Source: a bacterium
GTDB lineage: Bacteria; 4484-113
Length of the DNA: 32,811 bases
Direction: 5' to 3'
Assembly (NCBI GenBank): GCA_021163765.1
Contig: JAGGTK010000001.1
Span: forward strand, 1 to 32,811
Within the stretch, counting starts at the first letter, position 1, and every line of letters begins with the position of its first letter. Positions 25,331 to 32,811 of the stretch are shown here, one piece after another. Under the pieces are notes generated by a model, which made no database searches, had not been told where the DNA came from, and saw nothing but the letters and a program-made list of their open reading frames with translations. A program made the translations under genes and the position numbers.

Positions 25331-27604
25331 CTACTCTCCGCTGACGCTCTCGTGGTGGCGCTGGACCAAAATCACATCCTCAATCTGGCCGATAATCCTC
25401 ACCACCTCGCTTAGCTGCTCTGTATTCCACACTTCTACCATCAGATAGAAGACGGCATTGCCGTCGCTGTGAGATACTGTGGGTTGAATGTTTATATTTC
25501 CGCCGGTGAGATTAACCGATAGCTCGGAGAGCTCCCGCATTATGTCGAAAAGCAATCCCACGCGGTTGAGCGCAACGATTCGCAGAGTAGCCGGATAGAA
25601 CTTGCCCATTGCGTCATCCGACCATTGCACCGGGATGGCGGTCTGCTCCACTTCGTTAGCGATGGCAGGGCACTGGACGTGGTGCACATCAACCCTGTGC
25701 TCCTTGCGGTTATCCAGCCCGAGTATTTCATCGCCGGGGATGGGCGTGCAGCACGGCGCAAGCTCCACCTTTCGGCGCAGCGGCTTTCCGCCCTTTCGGA
25801 CGATTCCAAGCTCACTCGCCAGGCCAACCGCCGGTGTAAACGGAGCTTCAGGCTCGCTGTCGGGCCGCATAGACCTTTTCATCGCCTTTTCGACATACAC
25901 GTGCTTCAGCTTCTGCACGACTTCTTCTGCCATAAGGTTGCCGGTGGCTATCCGGTCGAACATATCGTCTATCTTCCTTACGTGCAAAGACCTGACCAGT
26001 GCCATTAAATTAACGTTTTCCATCAGGTTCAGCGGGTACAGCCCGCTCTTAGCGATTTGCTGGCGGAGCAGAAACCTGCCTATCTGCACCCGGTTGCGCC
26101 GGGGCTGGTCACGGAACCAGCGCTTTATTTTTACGATGCTTTTAGGGCTCCGGACAATGTTTAGCCAGTCCGGCTGCGGCCTGGGGACTCCGTCCCTGTT
26201 CTTCACAATCTCCACGACATCGCCGTTCTTGAGCGTGTAGTCCAGCGGGACGTCCTTGCCGTTAACCAGCGCTCTCTCGGTCGAGTGACCCAGGTCAGTG
26301 TGGATGTAATAGGCGAAGTCAATGGGCGTTGCGCCTTCCGGCAGCGAGACTACCTCGCCCAGGGGTGACAGGACAAGCACTTCGCCCTTGGTCAGAGACT
26401 CGCGCGTTTTCTCCACGAAATCGCGGGAGTCGAGATCCTGCTCCGACAGGTCAGCGATGAACTCGAACCACGAGAAGGTCTCGCGCAATTGGTAGGGAGA
26501 CGTGTGCCCCTTATACCTCCAGTGCGCGGCAACGCCGTGCTCCGCCAGGTCATCCATCTGCTCCGTCCGGATCTGCACTTCGCTTATCTGGCCGTTCTCG
26601 CCCATGATGGTTGTATGCAGGCTCTGGTAGCCGTTGCTCTTCGGTGCGGCAATGAAGTCCCGGAAACGGTTGAACAGTGGCCGGTAGATGCCGTGGATCA
26701 CGCCCAGCGCGCGGTAGCAGTCGAGGTCTTCGCCGCCAAGCACAATCCGAATCGCCATCAGGTCATAAACCTGGTCGAGAGGCATCCCGCGATCCCTTAT
26801 CTTGCGCCAGGTAGAATACGGAGTCTTGGTGCGGCCGAATACGTGCTTGACTTCTATTCCCGCAGCGGTGAGTTCGCTCTCAAGCCTCTTCTTCGTCAGC
26901 TCGTAAGAGGCCGTCTTGCGCCCTACCATCTTGTCGAGTTCGCGCGACACCCACTCGTGTTCCCTTGGATGCAGGAGCCGGAAGCAGATGTTCTCCATTT
27001 CGTGCGCCAGCTCGTGCAGGCCGAGCCGTCGCGCCAGCGGGGCGTAGAAGTCAAGCGTCTCCTTGGCGTTCCGCTTTGCGCGGTCCTCAGGCAGGGCTTC
27101 TATCGTCCGCATATTGTGCAGCCGGTCAGCCAGCTTGACCACCAGGACCCGCAGGTCCTTCGCCATTGACACGAATAGCCGCTGCAGATTCCGTGCCTGC
27201 TCATCGCTCATCGTGCGGCCGACGAAGCGTGAGAACAGGTCAATACGGTGGATCTTTGTGAGTGACACGACAAGGTCGGCGACTTCCGCCCCGAAGCACC
27301 GCTCGATCTTTTTCGGCCGCACGCTCGTATCCTCGACGGTATCGTGGAGCAGCGCCGCAACGATGGAATCCTCGTCCATGTTCAGGCGGGCGCAGGTCAG
27401 GGCAACGTTCAGGGGATGAAAGATGTATGGCTCGCCGCTTTCCCTGATCTGCTTGGCGTGGGCAGCCGATGCAAGCTTGAAGGCCTCCTCCAGCTTGGCA
27501 ACGCCCGCACCGGGATTGCGCTGGACATACTCCTCGACGAGTTGCTGGAAGAGGTCTTGCGCCCCTGATTTCTCGTCCCTCGCTTGTGGCCGCACCTTTG
27601 CCAT
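25331..27604 (-). CDS. Bifunctional (p)ppGpp synthetase/hydrolase (RelA/SpoT)
   Basis: HD motif ALLHDTVEDT, ADRLHNMRTI, synthetase YDLMAIRIV...KSNGYQSLHTTI, TGS and C-terminal ACT domain. Confidence 0.96.
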   Translation of the reverse strand: MAKVRPQARDEKSGAQDLFQQLVEEYVQRNPGAGVAKLEEAFKLASAAHAKQIRESGEPYIFHPLNVALTCARLNMDEDSIVAALLHDTVEDTSVRPKKIERCFGAEVADLVVSLTKIHRIDLFSRFVGRTMSDEQARNLQRLFVSMAKDLRVLVVKLADRLHNMRTIEALPEDRAKRNAKETLDFYAPLARRLGLHELAHEMENICFRLLHPREHEWVSRELDKMVGRKTASYELTKKRLESELTAAGIEVKHVFGRTKTPYSTWRKIRDRGMPLDQVYDLMAIRIVLGGEDLDCYRALGVIHGIYRPLFNRFRDFIAAPKSNGYQSLHTTIMGENGQISEVQIRTEQMDDLAEHGVAAHWRYKGHTSPYQLRETFSWFEFIADLSEQDLDSRDFVEKTRESLTKGEVLVLSPLGEVVSLPEGATPIDFAYYIHTDLGHSTERALVNGKDVPLDYTLKNGDVVEIVKNRDGVPRPQPDWLNIVRSPKSIVKIKRWFRDQPRRNRVQIGRFLLRQQIAKSGLYPLNLMENVNLMALVRSLHVRKIDDMFDRIATGNLMAEEVVQKLKHVYVEKAMKRSMRPDSEPEAPFTPAVGLASELGIVRKGGKPLRRKVELAPCCTPIPGDEILGLDNRKEHRVDVHHVQCPAIANEVEQTAIPVQWSDDAMGKFYPATLRIVALNRVGLLFDIMRELSELSVNLTGGNINIQPTVSHSDGNAVFYLMVEVWNTEQLSEVVRIIGQIEDVILVQRHHESVSGE

Positions 27605-27618
27605 AGTATTCTCAGCTA

Positions 27619-29328
27619 TTATACCTGCGCTTGCTCGGAAGCGGATTCTTCATCCGCTAATCCGATCAAGCCGAGCTGCAGCCCGACACGGTTCTGGTAA
27701 TTATCCAGGTCAAGCTCGACGTCCAGATCGCAAGTAGTCCCCTCAAGCAGCCGGTTCGCCAGATGGGACTTTCTGAAGCCGATAACACGCAGCAGGGATG
27801 CTCCACTCCGCATGATGCTGAGCATAAGATGAGTTTTGTCCTGGCCCACGAGCCTTGCTCTCTCCACCCGCGCATTGCGCAGCCTGATGCGAGGGGGAGG
27901 GTGCCCTTCGCCAAAAGGATACAGGTCCATCAGGGCTGGCACCAGGCCGTCGCCCAGCTCGTCGGGCTCCGCTTCGCACTCAAACGGCTCGTCGGGCTTC
28001 ACACCTGCCAGCCGGACGGCTACCGCGTCGTGCAACAGGCTCCGCAGTTCGGGAATGGCCGCCGTCGGGACTGTCATACCAGCAGCCGCAGCATGCCCGC
28101 CAAGTCTTGTGGCAACGCCCCGCACAGGTTCCAGCGTCGCCAGCAGGTTGACCTCCGAGGGTGCGCGGCCGCTGCCGACGGAAACGCCTTCCTCAGAATC
28201 CAGGTCGGACAGGATAAGCGCGGGCCGTCCGAAAGCCTCGGCGATTTTCGCCGCAACTATGCCCGTCACTCCCTGGTTCCAGTCCGGCTTGTACAGCACA
28301 AGTACAGCCGCACCCTCCTGCGCTAACGCCTGCTGCGCGGCCTCGTTGTGGACTCTGTCCTGCGTGTCGCGCCGCTCCCAGTTCAGGCGAACAAGCTGCG
28401 CCGCAAGGGTCGTCGCCGCTTTTTCATCGCGGGCCAGAAACAGCTCGGCGGCCAGCCGCGCGTGAGCCATCCGGCCCGCGGCGTTCAATGCTGGCACGAG
28501 CTTGAACGCGAGGTCGCGCCACGTGAGGAACTCCATTGCGCCGAGCTTCAGCGCTCTCAGCATTGCGCGCAGTCCCGGGTGCGGTGATTGCGGTATCCGC
28601 TGCATGCCGACGTGAGCAAGGATAAAGTTATCCCCCACCAGCGGGACGACATCGCCGATTGTCCCGAGGGCTGCGAGGTCAAGGAAGTTTTTATCCGCGA
28701 GCGAAGGGTCTTCGCCCTCCGCCGCCAGCCACTCACGGGCGAAGCAGTACGCCATCCCCGCGGTGCACATCGGGTCAATGCCGTCCTGAAGGTGCGGGTT
28801 GATGAGCGGCATGTCGGGCACATCACCAGCCGGCGCGTGATGGTCAAGGCAGACAACTGTCAGGCCAAGCTCGTGGGCGAGATCCACCTCTTCTTTGTTG
28901 GACGTGCCGCAGTCGAGGGCAAAAAGCACCTTGTAGCCCTTCTCTGCTGTGCGCTGGACAACGCGCTGGTTTAGCCCGTATCCCTCTTTGAACCGAGAGG
29001 GCAGGAAGTAGCCGGCCTTCATCCCGAGCTGCTGGCTAACGAGGAAAAGTATGCAGACGGCAAGGACACCGTCCACGTCGTAATCGCCGTAGAACAGCAC
29101 GGGCAGATTCTCCGCACGAGCTTTCTTCAAATGCGCGAGGATTTCGGGAAGAGCTGGAGATGCCCCAAGCCCGTTTAGCTCTTCGATCCGGGGCGAGAGG
29201 TAAGGTGCGCTGACAGAAGGGTCGTTTTGCCAGCGTGCTGCGAACAGGCGCGCAAGCAGCGGCGGGAGGTTATGTTCATTGGCAAGCTCACGTTCCAGTT
29301 CGCCTTTCGCTTCTTGCCCGGAGAGCAC
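27619..29328 (-). CDS. recJ: Single-stranded-DNA-specific exonuclease RecJ
   Basis: VLFYGDYDVDGVLAVCIL, LDHHAPAGDVPD, ALNAAGRMAHARLAAELFL, GGHAAAAGMTV. Confidence 0.96.
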   Translation of the reverse strand: MLSGQEAKGELERELANEHNLPPLLARLFAARWQNDPSVSAPYLSPRIEELNGLGASPALPEILAHLKKARAENLPVLFYGDYDVDGVLAVCILFLVSQQLGMKAGYFLPSRFKEGYGLNQRVVQRTAEKGYKVLFALDCGTSNKEEVDLAHELGLTVVCLDHHAPAGDVPDMPLINPHLQDGIDPMCTAGMAYCFAREWLAAEGEDPSLADKNFLDLAALGTIGDVVPLVGDNFILAHVGMQRIPQSPHPGLRAMLRALKLGAMEFLTWRDLAFKLVPALNAAGRMAHARLAAELFLARDEKAATTLAAQLVRLNWERRDTQDRVHNEAAQQALAQEGAAVLVLYKPDWNQGVTGIVAAKIAEAFGRPALILSDLDSEEGVSVGSGRAPSEVNLLATLEPVRGVATRLGGHAAAAGMTVPTAAIPELRSLLHDAVAVRLAGVKPDEPFECEAEPDELGDGLVPALMDLYPFGEGHPPPRIRLRNARVERARLVGQDKTHLMLSIMRSGASLLRVIGFRKSHLANRLLEGTTCDLDVELDLDNYQNRVGLQLGLIGLADEESASEQAQV

Positions 29329-29336
29329 AGTCGCTC

Positions 29337-30785
29337 CTAGCGCCGGCGCGCCTTTTTCTTCTTCTTTTTCAGCTTCTTTTCGATCTTTGCAGCTTTTTTA
29401 GCCGGAGCCGCCGGTTTGGGCCGTTCCGCGGCTCTTGCCTGAGCTTCGGCGGGCTTGAGTTCTATCGCCTCCGCCTTTTCCGCTTCATCTTTCTCATCCA
29501 CCACGACCTCGTCTTCATCGAACGTGCCGAGCGCGGCCTGCTCCTGTGCCGCCAGAAGGTCGATGGTGCGCGGGATGCGTGCCTTTCTCTCCTCGCGGGT
29601 GAAAAACAGCACGATGGGCGCGGCGATGAATACGGACGAATACGCGCCGGAAATCATCCCGAAAAGCATCGCCATGCTGAAGTTGTATATTGCCGCGCCG
29701 CCGAAGAGGATTAGCGCCACGAGCATCACGATGACCGTGCCGACGGTCATAACGGAGCGCGTAAGCGTCTGAGTCAGGCTCAAATTGATGATGGTTGGGA
29801 AGTTCATCTGCGGGAAGTTGTGCAGATTCTCCCGAATCCGGTCGTAGATGATAATCGTGTCGTTAATGGAATACCCGATGATGGTCAGGATGACCGCGAT
29901 GAAGAACGAGTTGACTTCCAGGCGCAGTATAGCGGTTCCGGTGAGCGCAATCGCCACGTCGTGCACCAGCGCAACGACGGCCGCAATCGCAAACACGAAG
30001 CGGTTGAAGCGGATGAAAATGAAGACCATTATTGCCAGCGTGCCGAGTATCAGCGCGATAATAGCGTTTCTGATAAGCTCCGAGCCGACGACCGGCCCTA
30101 CATAGTCGCGTGCAAGAACCTGAACGCCGTGGCTCTCTGCGGCTTTTTCCGCTACAGGCTCCTCGGTGCCGTTTTCAGGGGGCGCTTCGCCGTTCTCGGT
30201 CCCCGCCGCCGCTGCTTCGTCATCTTCCTCGGTTACGGGCGCTTCGGCTGCCTTTTCCGCAGGCTCAACGTCCGTTGCAGCTTCACCTTCGGCCGCCGCC
30301 TCCAGAGGGGCTTCTTCCTCGGTGGCCGGCGGTTCGACCTCCTCGGCAGGTGCGGTCTCCTCGACCCTGCCGACCGTAGGCTTGCCGCCACCGTATACGG
30401 CGGCGATTTCGTCAATCATCTCGCCGATCTTAATGTTGCGAACCGTGTTCTGCTCAGCTTCCGTCGCCGCGTCACCGGTGTTGATGCGCAGGCGGATTTC
30501 CACCTCGCGGGGGTCTTTTCGGCGCAGTTGGACCAGTGGCTCACCGGCGGAGTACTTGCCGGCTATCTCGGAGATTAAACGCGCATTGCCGGGCTCGTCG
30601 AGTTTCAGCGCGATATAGCTCCCGCCAGTGAAGTCTATACCGAGGAAAAGCGGACTCCCTATAGTGCGGCTATTGCCGACCATAGTAACTATGCCGATGA
30701 TGATGGCTATCGCCGAGATGAGCAGCCACAGCTTGTTGTACTGGACAAAGGGAATTAGCCTGTAACGATGGAGGTTCTTGAGCAT
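29337..30785 (-). CDS. secF: Protein translocase subunit SecF with acidic periplasmic insert and Lys/Arg-rich C-terminal tail
   Basis: GIDFTGGSYIALKL, GPVVGSELIRNAIIALILGTLAIMVFIFIRF, IGYSINDTIIIYDRIREN; insert EETAPAEEVEPPATEEE...AAES; tail KKAAKIEKKLKKKKKKARRR. Confidence 0.95.
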   Translation of the reverse strand: MLKNLHRYRLIPFVQYNKLWLLISAIAIIIGIVTMVGNSRTIGSPLFLGIDFTGGSYIALKLDEPGNARLISEIAGKYSAGEPLVQLRRKDPREVEIRLRINTGDAATEAEQNTVRNIKIGEMIDEIAAVYGGGKPTVGRVEETAPAEEVEPPATEEEAPLEAAAEGEAATDVEPAEKAAEAPVTEEDDEAAAAGTENGEAPPENGTEEPVAEKAAESHGVQVLARDYVGPVVGSELIRNAIIALILGTLAIMVFIFIRFNRFVFAIAAVVALVHDVAIALTGTAILRLEVNSFFIAVILTIIGYSINDTIIIYDRIRENLHNFPQMNFPTIINLSLTQTLTRSVMTVGTVIVMLVALILFGGAAIYNFSMAMLFGMISGAYSSVFIAAPIVLFFTREERKARIPRTIDLLAAQEQAALGTFDEDEVVVDEKDEAEKAEAIELKPAEAQARAAERPKPAAPAKKAAKIEKKLKKKKKKARRR

Positions 30786-30794
30786 TGGATCCCC

Positions 30795-32090
30795 TTATGC
30801 GTAAAGACTTGCCTTCTTGACGGCCTGTGTGAACAGCGACAGAATAAAGCGGGTGACGAAGACCGCACTGAACATTGAGATCAGAATACCTATCGACAGT
30901 GTTATAGCGAACCCTTTCACAGGGCCGGTGCCGTAGAAGAACAGCACCAGCGCCGCGATCAGCGTGGTGAGGTTCCCGTCCAGGATGGCGATCCACGCGC
31001 GCGCGAACGCGGCCTCAAGCGCAGCGCCAAGCGTTTTCCCCCACGCAAGTTCTTCTTTAAACCTTTCAAAGATAATTATGTTGGCGTCTATCGCCATACC
31101 AATGGACAGAATGAAGCCCGCAATGCCGGGGAGCGTCAGCGTCACGCCCAGCAGCGAGAGGAAGCCGAGAGTTATCAGGACGTACAGTATCAGGGCTATG
31201 TCCGCAACCAGGCCCGGCAGCCGGTACATCGCCAGCATTACCAGCAGGATGATGACGAATCCCGCAATGCCAGCAATCATGCTGGTGTCAATGGATTCCT
31301 TGCCCAGCGTCGGGCCGACCACGCGGCTTTCCAGCACCATTACCGGAACCGGCAGGGCGCCGCCTTTTAGCTGCTGGGCAAGAAGAGTTGCGCTCTGGAC
31401 GTTAAAGCCGCCCTCAATGATGCCCTTGCCTCCCCATATGGCCGTCCGGATGACGGGGCAGGAAATAATCTTCTTGTCCAGGGCTATCGCCATATAGCGG
31501 TTCACGTTGTTCTGGGTGAACCGGCCGAACGCTTCGGCGCCCGCAGGCTTGAACTCAAAGCCCACTGCGGGGCGCCCGACCGAATCCCGTGTCGGGAATG
31601 CGTTGTTAAGGTCCTTGCCCGTCACGATAATGGGATACTCGGTTTCGGATTCGGTGATGTCAAAGCCGTCTTCGAGCGGATTGTCGCCTACGTCAATGAA
31701 CTCAAGGAGCGCGGTGTCCCCTATCAGCTTCAGTATCTGGTCAACTTCGCTTTTGCCTTCGCCCGTGTCGCCGGATTCCGCTTCACCGGCCTGCCTCTGG
31801 CTGGGCACCTGCACGAGCACGCGGTCTGTGCCGACCCTGGTGATTGTGACCTCCCGCTGTCCCTGCGGATCCACGCGATTGCGGATAACCTCGATCAGCC
31901 CGCTCAGGTCGTCCGCTGTAACCGGCTGGCCCGCCGGAGGAACTGCCTTCAGGAGTACTGAAACCCCGCCCCTGAGATCAAGCCCCAGCGTTATAATGTC
32001 GAAGTTGTTTGTGTAACGGTAGATGGGCTGAAGCAGGGCGATGATCACCACAGCCACAATTAACAGGAGATTGGCCTGCCGTTGGTTCAT
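30795..32090 (-). CDS. secD: Protein translocase subunit SecD
   Basis: LGLDLRGGVSVLLKAV, LPGIAGFILSIGMAIDANIIIFERFKEEL, GTGPVKGFAITLSIGILISMFSAVFVTR. Confidence 0.96.
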   Translation of the reverse strand: MNQRQANLLLIVAVVIIALLQPIYRYTNNFDIITLGLDLRGGVSVLLKAVPPAGQPVTADDLSGLIEVIRNRVDPQGQREVTITRVGTDRVLVQVPSQRQAGEAESGDTGEGKSEVDQILKLIGDTALLEFIDVGDNPLEDGFDITESETEYPIIVTGKDLNNAFPTRDSVGRPAVGFEFKPAGAEAFGRFTQNNVNRYMAIALDKKIISCPVIRTAIWGGKGIIEGGFNVQSATLLAQQLKGGALPVPVMVLESRVVGPTLGKESIDTSMIAGIAGFVIILLVMLAMYRLPGLVADIALILYVLITLGFLSLLGVTLTLPGIAGFILSIGMAIDANIIIFERFKEELAWGKTLGAALEAAFARAWIAILDGNLTTLIAALVLFFYGTGPVKGFAITLSIGILISMFSAVFVTRFILSLFTQAVKKASLYA

Positions 32091-32242
32091 ATCCGCTCCA
32101 GGAATTACTGAACCCTTATAATATCACGACCCCCGTTGCGCCACAAGGAGTGCACTATATCTCTTACGTGTTCCGCGATAAATCACCGGCGCGCGGGTAG
32201 TAGAATCGGTCTGTAAACGATAACTCGCCAGGAGGCCACGAT

Positions 32243-32710
32243 ATGAGCGAAAACAAACAGGCTAAAGAAGCGCGTAAAACCCGGACCTTTCACTACCACA
32301 CTGACCTGAAATGGCTGGAAGGGCGAAGGGGGGAGCTGGATTCCGGTGAGGGCAAACCCAAACTTTTGGTCGGTGCACCGGTTGATTTCAAGGGAGAGCC
32401 GGGCAACGTATCACCGGAGGATATGATGGTCAGCTCGCTTTCAGTCTGCCAAATGAACACCTTCGTCGCATTCGCACGCCACAAGAGCCTGGAGTTTACC
32501 GCCTACGTGGATTCGGCGGACGGCGTAGTGGAGGTTGTTGACCGAAAGCTCAGATTCACCGGAGTGACCCTTCGTCCCACGGTGACCATCACGCGGGAAG
32601 ACGACAGGGAGATCGCGCTCAAGCTTCTGGAGGACGCTCACCATTCCTGCGCCATAAGCAACAGCGTGAACTTTGAGGTGGTTGTCGAACCCACGGTAGT
32701 TGTTGCTTGA
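32243..32710 (+). CDS. OsmC family protein
   Basis: GAPVDFKGEPGNVSPEDMMVSSLSVCQMNTFVAFARHKSLEF...LKLLEDAHHSCAISNSVN; conserved Cys residues and SD ccaggaggccacgat. Confidence 0.9.
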   Translation: MSENKQAKEARKTRTFHYHTDLKWLEGRRGELDSGEGKPKLLVGAPVDFKGEPGNVSPEDMMVSSLSVCQMNTFVAFARHKSLEFTAYVDSADGVVEVVDRKLRFTGVTLRPTVTITREDDREIALKLLEDAHHSCAISNSVNFEVVVEPTVVVA

Positions 32711-32811
32711 CCGATTTTAGATTTGCTTCAGCGGGTTGTGACAGCTTTGCTCCAGAGACGCTCATCCTGTAACCGCTGCTAAGCGCCTAGCCGCCTTTGA
32801 CGGTCACGCCC

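Noticed and set aside
1-32811. tRNA, rRNA, CRISPR array, transposase or integrase
   Set aside because: Looked for tRNA-like motifs, regularly spaced direct repeats and transposase/integrase motifs in ORFs; none seen by eye.

Overview
High-GC bacterial chromosomal window from a diderm (Gram-negative-type) lineage, with LpxD, BamA/Omp85 and SecDF. About 27 genes can be supported. They include nadE (5' truncated), der, an Amidase_2/PGRP-like protein plus a downstream exported protein, a possible DUF721 protein, isochorismatase, metallophosphoesterase, a YtxH pair, a RimK-like ATP-grasp, an MBL hydrolase, pyruvate:ferredoxin oxidoreductase, DivIVA, an HD-domain protein, lpxD, an unknown OMP-like protein, bamA, an UshA-like/BsuPI fusion, amj, miaA, dtd, relA/spoT, recJ, secF, secD and osmC. 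No rRNA, tRNA, CRISPR array or transposase was recognised. The most interesting signals are: (1) a mosaic Ig-like-repeat/amidase ORF followed by a signal-peptide ORF in a low-GC block, with a sharp return to high GC and an orphan coding tail, which resembles a polymorphic-toxin/immunity exchange locus; (2) an UshA/5'-nucleotidase-fold protein that has lost almost all metal-ligand motifs, is fused through a Pro/Glu linker to a BsuPI domain, and is translationally coupled to an Amj-like lipid II flippase; (3) an exact 29-bp inverted repeat (5976-6004 and 10459-10487) carrying a promoter-like element and flanking about 4.5 kb; (4) recurrent -10/N8/start-codon geometry suggesting leaderless transcripts; (5) an acidic insert in SecF. 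All functional claims are inferences from reading the sequence; no searches were run.
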